Shown here piece by piece: positions 10,896 through 22,666 of a stretch of 64,000 bases of DNA. The stretch spans positions 7,815,465 through 7,879,464 of the forward strand of contig OZ038395.1 in assembly GCA_964036045.1 (NCBI GenBank). Direction: 5' to 3'. The notes beneath the pieces were generated by a model, which did no database searches, was not told where the DNA came from, and saw only the letters and a program-made list of their open reading frames with translations. Position numbers and translations under genes: made by a program. The stretch comes from Eutreptiella sp. 'Long Island Sound 2002' (taxonomy: Eukaryota > Euglenozoa > Euglenophyceae > Eutreptiales > Eutreptiaceae). Position 1 is the stretch's first letter. Each line of letters begins with the position of its first letter.

Positions 10896-11279
10896 GCGAG
10901 CAGGTCCTGGCCATCGACGGGCTCGTCACGCCGCCCATGCAGATCCCCGCCTCCTCCTCCCCCAGCTACGTCAGCTACAGCGGCGCCACCCAGTCCTCCG
11001 CGGGGCCCGCGATGGTGTCCTTCGCCTTCGTCGCCAACGAGCAGACCGTCGTGGCGTTCAGCCTCGAGGTCCAGAGCGCGGCCGCCGGGGGCTTCTACCT
11101 CCAAGTGGACGACGCCGCCCCGTGGGCGTGGGACGTGCCCGCGACGACCCCCTTCGCGTGGCTGAAGGCCGGCAGGGCCTGGGCGGTGGCCCCGGGGCTG
11201 CATGCGCTGAAGGTCATCGCGCGGCAGTCCGGCACGCAGCTGGCGAAGGTGATGATTGAAAGCGGAGACGCCGTGTGGA
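10896..11279 (+). CDS. Exon 6: second CBM6-like carbohydrate-binding module
   Basis: 128 codons, acceptor CCCCGTTTCTCAG, donor A|GTATGC, phase 1-1. It aligns by eye along its length with exon 2: MVSFAFVANEQ, GGFYLQVDDAAPWAWD, VAPGLHALKVIARQSG and VMIESGD match the KVTFYFTATA, VYLQVDNGAPWTWN, VAPGSHVLRVIAREDG and VKIHTGD blocks. The RED of the ending is RQS here, so ligand choice may differ. This is a duplicate module in the same array. Confidence 0.83.
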
Positions 11280-12493
11280 GTATGCCCATCCGGCCCGGGC
11301 CTGCACACGCGACCCCCCCCCCCTTCCCCATCCGCGAGCAGCCGGGACAGGAGTCCCCCTCTCATCTGGCAACACCCGTGTTCCTTGGCACTCCTCACTG
11401 AGGACCGGGTGACTACCGCCGGAGGGGGGGGATTAGGAACAGTGGAAATGTGGATGGGCAAAATTTGGCACAACAGAAGTGCCGCGGTATTTGAAGGCCC
11501 GAAGCCATTTTTCTGGGTGTCGCTGTTGGCTCTCTTGGCATGCGCAGTCCCACTGTGCCCAAGAGCCTCCGGGAAATCAGAGCAGCCAACCAAAGGCCCG
11601 TGGGAAAGAACACCCACCGTTCCCGGTCTACGCTTGTTCTTGTGCCGCAATCTGGGGATTGGTACCAAATTATCGCAGTGGCATTCAAAAATTGGTGCCA
11701 AATTTTCTCTCCATCAACTTCCGCCATTCCAAATGTCGCACGTTCCCAATTTCCCTCTCCCCCGGTAGGCCCCCGCGTGGTGCGCAGCAGTACACTGAAG
11801 GTGCTTGACGTATGCAGCGGTACAAGTATTGCCATAACCTCAGGTCTGGCAGGAGCCCGCCCTCCCATGGTCCCTCCGGTGTCCGTCATTGTCGACCTCA
11901 GGGGCAGGATTGTGGAGGGCATGGGGCTGCAATTGTGGGCTTCCGATCCCCCCCCCCCCCTCCCACATACACCCCCCACCCCCCCAGCTCACCTGAACTA
12001 GGTCTCACCCTCCCGGAATGGGCCTCAATGGACACGAAGGTCATGCAACAGACATGGCGCTGGAGTGACCAGAACGCCGGGGTGCAGTACTCGGGGGTAC
12101 CCACCCGCCTTCATGGACCGCCTCCCCAGCCCCATGGCCCCCTGATGGTACAGGCTGGTCCGCGTTCGGGCGACCGCTCGCGGCGATGCATGACCAAAGG
12201 AACACCCTTTGCCAGACGAATCCCCCTTCGCTATCCCGTTGAGCGCCCTCTGCCTCTCCCCGAACCACCCCCTCCTGCCCAGGGAGGCATTGAAAAGGGA
12301 GGAGCCCCTCCAAGGCGCCCAGCCTGTGCCCAGCCACTGTCCCCCTGACGGCAAGTGCCAGGCTCAATGGCATTTATAACCGACAGCAACCGCCCCCAAC
12401 CGCTTTGGCAACCTCCTCCAACCGCCTGCCTAACCGCCTCTGGGGCCCCTCCCCTTCCAGTGCATCCCTGCCCCCTGCCCTGCTGTCTGTCAG
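11280..12493 (+). other. Intron 6
   Basis: 11290-12280 has several C runs but no feature I recognise. A family D copy fills about 12285-12485 and stops within about ten bases of the acceptor. Confidence 0.55.
12285..12485 (+). repeat. Family D copy abutting a splice acceptor
   Basis: Matches 2563-2760 and 27435-27655 (GCCAGCCACTGTCCCC, CAACCGCTTTGGCAACC, CAGTGCATCCCTGCCCC). Its C/T-rich end runs into CCTGCTGTCTGTCAG, the acceptor of exon 7. Confidence 0.65.
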
Positions 12494-12774
12494 GTCCTCT
12501 TCCCACCGCCGCCACGCCATTCATGTGCCCCATGGCGTCCCTCTCTCATGCCACGGCCACCATGTGCGACTTCCCTGCGCTTGCCCCCGGCTCGACCGAG
12601 TTCTGCGGCGGCCAGTGGACCACCGGCGGCGGCGACTTCCTCTGGGCGCCCAAGGCCAGTGGACCGACGCCGTCCGCGGGTACCGGCCCGAGCACCGGCC
12701 CGGACGGGGGCTCGTACGTGTACATCAACGCCAGAGGCCACGTCCCGTCGCAGACTGCGTACCTTGAGTCGAAG
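12494..12774 (+). CDS. Exon 7: N-terminal half of MAM domain 1
   Basis: Starts in phase 1 and ends in phase 0 (AAG|GTTGTG). After a short linker it shows TMCDFPALAPGSTEFCGG, QWTTGGGDFLWAPKASGPTP, STGPDGGSYVYINA and TAYLESK. This is the MAM pattern: CDFE start, W....DDFDW, TGP, and GxYxYxxA. MAM domains mediate adhesion and oligomerisation of surface proteins. The rest of the domain is in exon 8, which begins in phase 0, so the frames join. Confidence 0.86.
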
Positions 12775-13496
12775 GTTGTGGAGCCCCCACGGCCCAACCA
12801 GTCAACCGCTTAACCGCCGGCAGTCAACCGCCCCCAGCCCAGGCCTTTGCGTAATTTTTTTTGGCAAGCCCCCCCCCCCCCCAGACCAAAGTGACGATCG
12901 TACAAAACAAAATTTACAAAACAGAAAATCTGGTCGGGCCATTTTTGGGACACCAATTTCTCCCCCCCCCCCCCCCCAGCGCCCCCTTTCCCTGCGCCAG
13001 ACGCCTGTGTGCACTGGCCAAAAGTTGTCGGTTGGCCTGCAACGCCCCCCCCCCCCCCCGTAGCCGCCAACTGATGTCAGTTGATTGCCACCCAAATTAC
13101 CTTCGTTTCACTGGTCCGGCGCTGTTGGTCGGCTCTGGCCCTTTGTAACCCCCGTCTCTGTTCCACATTGCCCCATGTGTGCCCATTCAACCCGAGCACT
13201 CCTCCACACTGGGCCCGGAGGGGGTGGGTGTGTCTGCCTGTGCGGCGGTCTGGTGGGGTGTGGTCCGCGATGTGGTGTGCCCTGTGGTCTTGTTTATCGG
13301 GCCCGAACCTCAAGTGTGGGGCACTGGGTAACCTCCTCCAAGACCACTCGTGATCTCTCGTGCTCACCGAACCCCTCCGTGATCGCTTTCATCCTCAGCT
13401 CTGCCCCTCTTACGCCTTCACATCAAACGACGAATCCTCTAAGCCGGCAGTTCCCGGCCAGCTGCTTGGCAACCAATGGCCTGTGTTCAAGCATCC

Positions 13497-13870
13497 GCCC
13501 TAGCCGCTGTGGTGGCGAGTGTCGGTGAGTGGCAAAATTCCCATTTTTCCGTCGGTGAGCACGGTGAGTTGAGTTGATTGTTGCAAAGGGAACTGTGGGG
13601 AAGGTCTTCAACCTCCGGAAAAATGGGGAAAATGGGACTGTGACAAATTGGTATCTTCTCCCATTTTTCTCCCTTTTCTCCCATTTTGGTCCCGTTTTCC
13701 TCCACCACAACCCACATCCAGTGTGCTATGCCCGCTATTTTCCCATCCACCCCCCCCCCCCCGTTTTCCCCCGTTTTCCTCCATTTCCCCTATTTCCCCA
13801 TCTTTTCCAGCCTCCTAAATCCTGGTTTGGTGGTTTGGTGAGTTCGGTGGTGGTGAGTGCGGATGCCTGT
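13497..13870 (+). repeat. Family C repeat, uninterrupted copy
   Basis: Partner of 3705-4330. Reads TTTTTCCGTCGGTGAG where the 3.7 kb copy carries a hAT-type insertion between two TTTCCGTC copies, so it serves as the empty-site reference. Confidence 0.7.
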
Positions 13871-14186
13871 GTGCTTACTGGCCAAGGTCTGTCGATTAGC
13901 CACCAACTGCTGTCAGTGCAATACCACCAGCTGGTACTACTGCCCACTTCAGTCGATTGACTGGCTGGGCACTGTTGGTCGGCTGTCGTCCTGTACGTCA
14001 TGTTTTGGTGGAGTGGACCTGTCATGTTTTGGTGGAGTGGACCTGAGGGTCCTGGTGAAGCTACCACGATTGGTGGATGGTGAAGGAACGGTGGTCGGCT
14101 GACCAATCCCCACAACCATGCACCCTCTCTGGGGGGTGGAAAAAGCAATTCAACACTGGTGACTAATACCTTCCACTTTGACGTAC

Positions 14187-14492
14187 CCCCCCCCACCCCC
14201 TGTTCTCTAAGCTACGGCGTTGTCTGAGCTACAGCGGGCGTAGGGACTGTATTAATTCCGTACTTTAATTCAGTTCGGTACGAAATGTAGTGCAACCGCA
14301 AAAGACATGGTTTTGGTGACAAATCTGCCAATTACATGGAGTCATGGACATTTGTTTTGAGTGTTTGCAGGTAAAATACAAGTGAAATTGCTAGAACACC
14401 AACAGTAGCACTATGTGGGGCAAGAATTGCAATTACGTAGGGACCGTATTAATTCCGTACTTTGTGTAGCTTAGACAAGGGGGGGGGGGGCT
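14187..14492 (+). mobile_element. Family E element with C/G-run inverted ends
   Basis: Begins in a C run followed by CTAAGCTACGGCG and ends GTAGCTTAGACAAGGGGGGG. Inside are two copies of GGGACTGTATTAATTCCGTA / GGGACCGTATTAATTCCGTA. Related copies: 56513-56623 and 62741-63339. It has no transposase and is MITE-like. Exact ends cannot be set because they run into homopolymers. Confidence 0.7.
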
Positions 14493-14732
14493 ACAAAGAG
14501 TGTACATTACCCTCACAGGGGATTCTCATGTCCTCCTCTTGTGACACTCTACAACAATAGACTGCAAGGTACGAACAAACGGCTGCAAAACAGAAATGGG
14601 CGGGGGCCCCAGAACACAACCAAAGATGCCTCACAAATTCCCTCCAATCACCCTACTGCACTATCTGCCTTTGTCTCAACCAGCCAATTGTTGCCAGCCT
14701 CTCCTGTTCCCATCGGTTGCAACTCTCCGCAG

Positions 14733-15003
14733 GCCTGCAGCTACGTAGGCGTCAGCTTCATGTACCACATGTACGGGTCGCAGATCGGGTCGCTGGCGGT
14801 GGAGATCAAGGGCAACACCGGCGGTTGGGTTGAGGTGTGGCGCCGGGCCCGGCAGCAGCAGGCCTCCGACACCGCCGCATGGGTCACTGCCCACGTCATG
14901 TTCTCGTCGGCCGTGACGCAGGTGCGCTTCAACGCGACCACCGGCACTGGGTACAAGGGAGACATCGCCCTGGCCAATGTGGAGCTGCTGAGTGGCAGAC
15001 CAG
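14733..15003 (+). CDS. Exon 8: C-terminal half of MAM domain 1
   Basis: 90 codons, phase 0 start (AACTCTCCGCAG|GCC) and phase 1 end (G|GTTTGT). It reads ACSYVGVSFMYHMYG, IGSLAVEIKG, a VEVWRRARQQQ strand, VTQVRFNATTGTGYKGDIAL and ANVELL, matching the MAM C-terminal pattern (FxYHMYG, LxV, VW, GxxGYxGDIAxDDI). The phase-0 join to exon 7 restores a continuous MAM domain. Confidence 0.9.
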
Positions 15004-15787
15004 GTTTGTGTTGCATGTGCGTACTCCAATGGGGGGGGGGTGGCCGGGCCCAGTCCTTGTATGTGACCCCCCCCCCCCCAGCCCCCCCCCCGGCCCCGGG
15101 TTTTGGGGGAGAGTGGGCTGGGGGCCATGGCGCCAAACGGCGCTCAATTTTCTTGTGCATGCTCAGTTGAAAGTGGTACTATGTGTTTGGTCCTTGTTCT
15201 GCTCCCTTTGAAGGGTGTACCATGTGTTTGCTCCTTGTTCTACTCCCTTTGTACAGCCCAGTGACACACCATGGCAACACTCAACCTTGAGCCCCCGGGC
15301 CGTACCGCAAATACCCCCCCCCCCCACCCCACCCTCCCGCCACCCCCCCCCCCGAGTTTTTCAAAGACAGCCAGGGGCTAGGTCGCATTAGGGCCGGTTG
15401 TAGTCACCCCCCCCCCCCCCGCGGCGTACGCCTGGAAATACCACGCAGAACACTGACTGACTCTATGGCGAGCCCCGTGACGATTGCAGCGCAGCCATCC
15501 TAAAACGGTGTGATTTCCAGTTTTCGCACAAAGATGTGCACAAAGATGCCTCCAATACCCTGGAAGGGGGCTAGCAGGGGCTTTGGCGCAGCATATTGCA
15601 TTGACGCTAGAGGGAGGTGGCATCTGGCTACGACAACCTGGGATTTATAGTGGCTTCACAACAACCAGCACCTCCATTTCCCCTTCCCTAGCCCCCTCCC
15701 TCCCACCGTAGTTTTGGAATCAGAAAAGTGTGTGTGGCTGCACAGCACTCCCTCGCATCGGCCCCACGCCATCCCACGCACCGACAG
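15004..15787 (+). other. Intron 8
   Basis: Family H repeat (about 15035-15250: GGCCGGGCCC, CCTTGTATG and GGCGCC motifs shared with 6178-6330) and several C runs of 10 or more. No other content recognised. Confidence 0.55.
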
Positions 15788-16237
15788 GCTACATCACAAT
15801 GGAATTCAGCTCCAGCACACCGCATGAGTGTCCCACCGGATGGATCTGCACCGGCGGCGCCAAGGTCGAGTCGGGCTCCAACGGCCTCCGGTACTTCGCC
15901 CTGGGCACCAACTACGGCGTGGGCACCGCCTACAGCAGCAGCTTCACGCTGCCCGCCACCATCGACCACGTGGCACTGGGCCGCGCGGGCGGGGCCAACG
16001 GCCCCACCAGCGGCTTCTTTGTCAAGCGGGTCAGCGATGGGCTGGAGCTGTGCTCCGCCACCCTCGGCACCAACACGCAGACGTTCACGGAGGACCTGTG
16101 CCCCGGCCTCAGTGCGCACGCGGGGGAGGAGGTGTACATGTACGCGGTTGACGACCAGGCGTCGTACTCCAACAGCCGGGTCACCATTCTCTGGATCCAG
16201 TTGAGGGACGTCAACAACGCGGTGCTGTCCATTCGAG
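15788..16237 (+). CDS. Exon 9: unrecognised 150-residue module
   Basis: Acceptor CACCGACAG, donor G|GTCCTG, phase 1-1. Starts GYITMEFSSSTPHECPTGW, then an ICTGGAKVESGSNGLRYFA stretch, LGTNYGVGTAYSSSFTLP, LGRAGGANGPTSGFFVKRV, ELCSATLGTNTQTF and EDLCPGLSAHAGEEVYMYA, ending ILWIQLRDV. The beta-rich pattern with a final WIQLRD strand resembles carbohydrate-binding beta-sandwich modules, but I cannot name it. One of the longest exons here. Confidence 0.75.
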
Positions 16238-17915
16238 GTCCTGTGGGGAGGGCCTGCGGAGTGCCTTCTGCCGACCAAGCAACCTGAAAGCGGGGGGGGG
16301 AGGCAAGGCAGGAGAGGCAACCAGAACAGCGGGAACAGGGAACCAGAATGGAGCGGATGGTGGAGCGTGCGCATGGGAGGCAGCGACAACAAAGGGGATG
16401 GCCTGGCCAGCCAACCCCGTCGCTACCGGGTGCCAGGGCAACCCCTGCTCAACCGGCATCAGGTGGGGGGTGTCTCCCGCAGCCCAGATGGGCTGTTTGC
16501 CGAACAGGAGCGGGAGCCCATCAGGGGCAGACCAGCCGTGAGGGAGAAAAGCACATATGGTGGACGGCCGGGACAACGCGTGGAGGAACAGGGCACCTGG
16601 GCCTCACGCACACAGAACCACAGCGAGGCAGGCGATGGACGGCCTGTGGACAGAGGCGCGTGGACAGCAACAACAGTCAAACGACCCCGGCAACAACCAG
16701 CACATCCCCCAATACGCCAACTATTGGGCGCCGCTGACACGCAAACGGCACATCCCGCCACATTCAGCACAGCCCCGGCACACCAGCCACTGGGCTCCGC
16801 GAACGCGGAAACGACACCAGCAGGAGCACCGGCCGCAGCGGCCGACAGAAAGCAGCGACCCGACGCAACATGCGAAGGGAAGAACGGGTGACTGTCCAGG
16901 GCCCCGTAAAGGAGCAACAACCAGACGGAATGTCACACAGGGGGGGGGGGGTGCAGGGAAGATTAGAATGGCTGTACGCCGTGGGAGGAGGCGAGGTCCC
17001 CCCCCCTGGACCCCCCCTTCCACACCAAAGGGACCCTCGTGGGAGAAAGCGAAACTTACCAATAGGAAAATCTGATTGGGCCATTTTTGGTACACAAAAA
17101 TTTGGGTCCCACACCCCCCCCCCCTCCCCTCCCCTTCTAATAATTCCCTTTTGGGGGGGGAGAGGCCGAGGGGGATGTTGCCAGACCACCGGCACGCCGG
17201 CCACTGGTGATTGGAAAACCTGCCGGGCAAGTGCGGGTACAAGGGGTCGTTGTGGGCAGTTGAAAGAACTGATTGGCACCCTGAAGCCCCCTCTTCACGC
17301 GCGGCTTTGGGGGAGGGGCGGGGGGGGGGGGCTTTGTCCTACCGGGTCATGCTATGGACGCGCCTGGTTTGTAGTGGGCGGCGTGGGCAGGCATCGATGA
17401 CTGGCGTGTGGCGCGGGGCTCGCTCCTAACGAGACGCGAGTGCCCGCCTGGACGGGAGTGGCGTGTGTGGCCTTTGAATGGCGGGCCCAGACCTTGAAAA
17501 TGGCCCGGGCCTTTATTTGGTGAGCCCATGCAATGAAATGATGAAGCCCAGGCCTTTTAAATGCCGAGCCCAGGCCCCGGTTGACGGCCGCGGTTCCACT
17601 GGGCTTCGGATGGATGTTGCTGGAGTGAGGCTACGAGCTTTTCGGCCGTGGTTTCCTGCACTACGCCGTTGTCTCAGGGCGGGTGTAGTGATGGGCATTG
17701 TTGTCGCACGGCACCTTCGTCACTTGCTGAGAGACATGAACCTTCGCCCGCGGTCGGGGGTCGATGAACACCCGTTTGGCCATGAAACCGCCGGCAGTTA
17801 GCGGTTACCCGCCGGCCCAAAAGGGCTGTCCTCTGTGAAAACCCGCCCGGACCACCCACGGTCCCCACCCCCCCCCCCCCCGCACCCGCGTCCCCCCCCG
17901 GCCATGCCCCCGCAG
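16238..17915 (+). other. Intron 9
   Basis: A full family B copy (16305-16950), then a C/G-run-rich region. 17400-17900 has no recognised content apart from C runs just before the acceptor. Confidence 0.55.
16305..16950 (+). repeat. Family B dispersed repeat, full copy
   Basis: About 645 bp, from AAGGCAGGAGAGGCAAC to GACGGAATGTCACACAGGGG with a G run. Full or long copies also at 20757-21305 and 42532-43170. Partial copies near 5310-5633, 21440-21655, 21740-21860, 30020-30125, 36815-36965, 40745-40857, 43590-43810, and inverted near 43940-43990 and 63350-63440. It carries no protein I recognise; its 100-440-codon open frames are compositional. Confidence 0.8.
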
Positions 17916-18161
17916 GTTGCAACGAGCAGCTGAAAGGCACCCACGACGCCGACTACCGCGGCTGCCAGAACAAGACCGTCACCGGCCGCGACTGCCAGCG
18001 TTGGGACGCCCAGGCCCCACAGGCCCACGCGTACACCCCCGGCGCCTTCCCTGGCGCAGGGCTCGTGGACAACTTCTGCCGCAACCCGGACGGCAGCCGC
18101 ACCATCTGGTGCTGGACCACGGACCCCGCCGAGCCCTGGGACTACTGCGACCCCATCCCAG
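17916..18161 (+). CDS. Exon 10: kringle domain 1
   Basis: 82 codons, phase 1-1 (CCCCCGCAG acceptor, G|GTGCCC donor), a complete kringle in one exon. All six cysteines are in place (CNEQ, GCQNK, DCQRW, FCRNPDG, WCWTT, YCDP), with the hallmark DYRGCQ, CQRWDAQAPQAH, NFCRNPDG and TTDPAEPWDYC. Kringles are disulphide-bonded binding modules of secreted or surface proteins and are outside metazoans only patchily distributed. Kringle 2 follows 700 bp downstream. Confidence 0.95.
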
Positions 18162-18497
18162 GTGCCCCTCCATGCGCGGGGCTGCGGTGGAGGAGGGGGG
18201 GCGGGCCACTCCGGGCCGGTACGAACCGGTTGGAGGACTGCGGACAGAAGCGGTGGACAAGGCGCACACACACACACACACACACACTCACACTCGGTAG
18301 GGCACATGAGCATGCAATGTGTGTCTTGTTGTTGCGCGGCTGGTTCTGAGGGCAGGTGCCGTGGTATGTTAGCGGCATCGGTACATACGGCGAGATCCAG
18401 CCCTACCGGGCCGCAGGACAATGAACTCATGGTTTGCAGCAGTGGTAGGAATGTAGGAATGTTGAACCTCGCAGTTTGAGCATGATTGAAATGGGCG

Positions 18498-18559
<62 letters not shown>

Positions 18560-18856
18560 ACACCCACACCCACACACATACTCTGCCCCTTACCATCCTC
18601 TTCCACAACCCCACACACCGCCCGGAGGTACGCCTCCACAAACCACAAAGTGCCAACCGGCAGACCTACCTCACTTTCATGGTTCACCCACGCCTTTGCC
18701 GAAGGTGGTAAAACAATCTCCTGCTGAGGCGGCTTCAATTGATGCCCCCCCCCCCCCCCCTCTCCCTCCCTCCCTCGCTCCCTCACTCTTTCCCTCCCTT
18801 CCCTCTCTTTCTGCTTGGCATGTTTTCCTTAAGCGCTGCCGTGCTCCCCTCTGCAG
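18162..18856 (+). other. Intron 10 with CA microsatellites
   Basis: CA repeats at 18264-18290 and, longer, at 18500-18575 (ending in CCCACA variants). C runs and a CTCCCTCC tract precede the acceptor. Confidence 0.8.
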
Positions 18857-19105
18857 ACTGCAACGAGCACATGGAAATGGCCAACGGTGCCGACTATCGT
18901 GGCTGCCAGACCCAGACCCAGATGGGGTACACTTGCCAACGCTGGGACTCCCAGAGCCCCCATGCGCACGGGTACACCTCCTCACAGTACCCGAACGGCG
19001 GATTGGATGCCAATTATTGCCGCAATCCCGCGGGCGACGCTGGGATCTGGTGCTACACCACCGACCCGGCGAAGCGGTGGGACTACTGCGCCCCATTGAA
19101 TGCAG
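18857..19105 (+). CDS. Exon 11: kringle domain 2
   Basis: 83 codons, phase 1-1. Six canonical cysteines with GADYRGCQTQTQ, TCQRWDSQSPHAHG, ANYCRNPAGD, IWCYTTDP and RWDYC. It is closely related to kringle 1 and kringle 3, consistent with exon duplication. Confidence 0.95.
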
Positions 19106-19259
19106 GTCCGCCGCCTTTGCTTTCTGCCTTGCGGCCTTGCGTGTGTGCGGCGGCTGTTGGCCGTGCTTTGGGCCCGAGGTCACTCAATACTCCCCTCCCC
19201 CCTCCCCGCCAGGGCTCCTTTTAACAACTCGGCACCACAAGCCCCCCCCCCCCATCCCC

Positions 19260-19495
19260 CCTCGGGGTGTGCATCTGGATGCACCAGGTCAACGGCACGG
19301 GCAACAGCCCGTCTGCAGGACAGCCGACCCCCGGAGTAGTCAAACAGGACAAGTCGTCCGGGGGCTCCGTTGACACGACCAAAACACGTTCGGACCCACA
19401 GAGGGTCAGAATGTGCAAGGGCGAGAGGCCAATAGGCACCGCCAGAGGCAAACAACCTGATACCCGAGGCCTTGTGCCAACCCCCCCCCCCCCCA
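19260..19495 (+). repeat. Family A dispersed repeat
   Basis: Runs from TGTGCATCTGGATGCACC through CCGGAGTAGTCAAACAGGAC and GAGGCCAATAGGC to GAGGCCTTGTGCCA plus a C run. Other copies: 10036-10275, 56372-56515 (+), 41805-42050 and 61370-61500 (-), fragments at 2490-2560 and 35605-35670, and a head-to-head chimera at 32787-33020. Confidence 0.78.
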
Positions 19496-20339
19496 CAAAG
19501 ATTGGCCCAAATTTTTCTGGACCCTTCGGCCGATCAAAAATCAATAATCGGAAAAAAAAAATCTTCTCTGGCGCCTTTGGCACCAATTACTTTAGGCCAA
19601 ATATTTTTCTTCGGCACCTTTGGCGCCTCTACGACCTCAACACCACCCGGGGGGTGGCAGGATCCACCCCCCACCCCCCACCCCTTTGAAAGGAGCCCTG
19701 CCCCCCCCCCCCCCCCCCCCCTCCCGCATGTTCAGTCAAAAACAAAGCCTGAACACGCTGCGCACCGCCGATGTGTACCATTTGGTGATCCGGAACCCCC
19801 TGGCCCTGTATTACATTTCCCGCGTCATTTGTGGTGGTAGGCACCCTCCAACCGCTGTCTTGACTGTGTGGAGCGTTGCCGGCGCCGGCGTGGGAGGGTC
19901 GCCAAGGGGCAGAAGCAGCACTTGTGAGCCTTTGTGGCACACCCCCATCAGCTCAATATCCCAGGCAGACGTTTTGGCCCACCGCTCCGTAGGATGAGGG
20001 GGTCATCAAGGGTGGGCGAGGAGAGGCCGCACGTTGTGTGGTCGTCAGCGGTGTTGTTTTTGCGTTGGTTGCATTGAGAACTAGTATTCTGGATCTGCTC
20101 TTGGACTACAAGAGGTCAGTCGGTGTCGGCTCGACTGCGGTACCGTGCTGTGAAACGGCAGCCCCCTGAGAGGGTATCATTGGCTGCTTTGAGTACTGCA
20201 AGTGTAGCCCGGATTTGTCCATGTTCCGTTTGCGGTGGCTGCCGGGGGGGGGGGGGATTTTGTCAGCACGCCACTTGAGCCCCAGTGGAAATTTTTTTTT
20301 TTGAAATCTGCAGAGCTTTGCTTTCGCTGCCCATTCATT

Positions 20340-20425
20340 TGAAAGAAGCGATCTCCCCGGGAATCGAACCCGCGGTCCCCAGGACGCAGCGGCAGGAGCC
20401 AAGGGGCATGAGGGTGCGGCCACCG
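20340..20425 (-). repeat. tRNA-like retroposed sequence
   Basis: On the - strand GGTTCGATTCCC (a B-box) lies near its right end (+ strand 20351-20362), with a weak TGGCCGCACC A-box-like string upstream. The acceptor ends do not pair, so I read it as a tRNA-derived retroposon or pseudogene. Confidence 0.4.
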
Positions 20426-20484
20426 TGGCCCGTCAGGGCGTGGCAGGGCCTGGCACGAGTCGCTCTGGTTCACGCCTCCCGCAG

Positions 20485-20721
20485 GCATCTGCTTCCCCAA
20501 GGAGGTGTACATCGGGAACTCGGGCTCGGTCACGCGGTCCGTGGCGGCGCCGGAGATTGAGTCGTGCCCCGCCATGTGCGCGGACGGCTGCTGGACCAAC
20601 ACGGACTACCCCAACCACCCGGACAACTTCGCGGTCACGGTCAGCAACGGCCGCGTGGCGGTCCGGCGGTTGGATTCGCATTCCGGCTGGGCGATGAAGC
20701 TGAGGATCCCGTGCTGCTTGG
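20485..20721 (+). CDS. Exon 12: unrecognised Cys-rich module X, copy 1
   Basis: 79 codons, phase 1-1 (CCTCCCGCAG acceptor, G|GTATGT donor). It shows EVYIGNSGSVTRSV, SCPAMCADGCWTNTDYP, DNFAVTVSNGRVAVRRLDS and SGWAMKLRIPCC. Exon 27 (61925-62243) carries the same pattern in its second half, so this is a recurring domain of this protein. I cannot name it. The six cysteines, including a final CC, fit an extracellular disulphide fold. Confidence 0.8.
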
Positions 20722-20756
20722 GTATGTCCGGGGGGGGGGCGGGGCCTGTGTGTGGG

Positions 20757-21305
20757 GGGGGGGATGGCTTGGCCAGCCAACCCCGTCGCTACCGGGTGCC
20801 AGGGCAACCCCTGCTCAACCGGCATCAGGTGGGGGGTGTCTCCCGCAGCCCAGATGGGCTGTTTGCGCAACAGGAGTGGGAGCCCATCAGGGGCAGACCA
20901 GCCGTGAGGGGGAAAGGGGCATATGGTGGACGGCCCGGACAGCGCATGGAGGAAGGCACCTGGGCCGCACAGAAACACAGCGAGGCAGGCGATGGACGGC
21001 CTGTAGACAGAGGTGTGTGGACAGCAAAAACAGTCAAACGACCCCGGCAACAACCAGCACATCCCCCAATACGCCAACTATTGGGCGCCGCTGACACGCA
21101 AACGGCACACCATGCCGCATCCAGCACAGTCCCAACACGCCAACTACTGGGCTCCGCGAACGCGGAAACGACACCAGCAAGAGCACCGGCCGCAGCGGCC
21201 GACAGAAAGCAGCGACCCGACGCAACATGCGAAGGGACGAACGGATGACCGTCCAGGGCCCCGTAAAGGAGCAACAACCAGACGGAATGTCACACAGGGG
21301 GGGGC
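20757..21305 (+). repeat. Family B dispersed repeat, long copy
   Basis: Follows the 16305-16950 copy closely from GGCCAGCCAACCCCGTCGCT to ATGTCACACAGGGG. It lacks the first part present in the other two long copies and starts only 36 bp after exon 12. Confidence 0.8.
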
Positions 21306-22666
21306 AGCAACGGCTGGCGGTGACCGTCCGGACCGCCAACTCCTTTCTGCTGACGGCCAACCGCCCGTCGGTCCAGCGCAATTGTGCCACCTCGAACTCT
21401 GAGGCCGGGGTCGTGAGTGGAGTGAGAAAAAGGAGTGCAGAGGGGGCGCAAAGGGCACACCATACCACGTCCAGCACAGCCCCGGCACACCAACGATTGG
21501 GCTCCGCGAACGCGGAGACGACACCAGCAGGAGCACCGGCCGCAGCGGCCGACAGAACGCAGCGACCCGACGCAACATGCGAAGGGAAGAACGGGTGACT
21601 GTCCAGGACACCATAAAGAAACAGCCACCCGACGGAATGTCACACAGGGGGGAGCGAAGGTTGATGCTGTACGGATCCTTCATGTCTTGACCACCACAAC
21701 CCAGCGCCGATGGAGGAACAGAAATGGTGGGGTCAAGGCAGCGGCTTGGCAGACCTTCAGGAGAAGATCGACACTGCGTCATGTGGTGAAGAACAAACGG
21801 GTGACTGTCCAGGACCCGTAAAGAAACCACTGATGGACTACATGTCACACGGGGGGGAGGGGGGGGATAATTTTCGTGGGAAAATTTCGTCTTTAAAGAA
21901 GGTGGCGACATTTCCCCCTGAGGAAATCCGGGTGCTTTGGCAGTGCAGTGTGTGCGTGAGGCGGTGTGTGCCTTGGGGTGTGCGAGGGTCGTTTCCCCCG
22001 GCGAAATCACCCCCCCCTCCCCCCCCCTCCCCCTGTGCATTATGCTGGGGCCTGCAGCCGGCATCCGGCATGGGTTGCAGTGAGCCCTGCGCAAGCCCCC
22101 ACGGGTTTGGCATCGTGACCTTCTTGTGGGTGGTGCCCTATGCCGGGGCGGAACCCTCCGGCGAGGCCTGCATGTCATTCCCAGAGGGCGCGCTCTGAGG
22201 ATGTCCGGGCGTGCGGGAGGCCAGCACTAAGGGGGGGGGGACCGGAGGCCTGCGCTTGAAGGGACGCTTTCCCCGCCTGTCCCCCATCCCAACCCCCCCC
22301 CAACCCCCGCCCCCGTGTGTTACATTGGCCACGTGACGTGTGGTGGCGAGCGCCCTCCGAGTCTTTGCGGGGCCGGCGATGACCGAAGGGGGGGAAGGGG
22401 CTGCCGGCGCCCGCAGTGGACCACCGGGGCAGAGGCAGCGCTGGTGAGCGGCGGGAGGGCTGGGCGGCCCGAAAATTGCTTTGCGGGGGGGCGGGGGATG
22501 GCATGGGCGCCCGGCGAAGGAGGGGGGGGGGGGGTTCCAGAAATGGGCTTCCGTGCCGGGCCCTTTGTTTTCTGTAAGGACGGATGTTGCCACCAAAGGC
22601 TACGGAACACAAAATTTGGCCCGGAAAATTTTTTTCATGAAAACATTTTCCCCCACATATGTGTAG

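Larger units (their letters stand above)
12775..14732 (+). other. Intron 7
   Basis: Family C repeat (about 13497-13870) with the uninterrupted TTTCCGTC site, and a family E inverted-end element (about 14187-14492). The rest has C runs (12870-13060) and nothing else I recognise. Confidence 0.6.
19106..20484 (+). other. Intron 11
   Basis: Family A repeat copy (19260-19495) ending in a C run, an A/T-richer patch with a CCTTTGGCGCC-type motif (19500-19640), a C run at 19700-19720, and a tRNA-like retroposed sequence on the - strand (about 20340-20425). Confidence 0.6.

Noticed and set aside
22050-22198. Candidate exon after CTGGGGCCTGCAG
   Set aside because: The frame hits a stop at about 22196 without a donor in phase, and it resembles no other module here.
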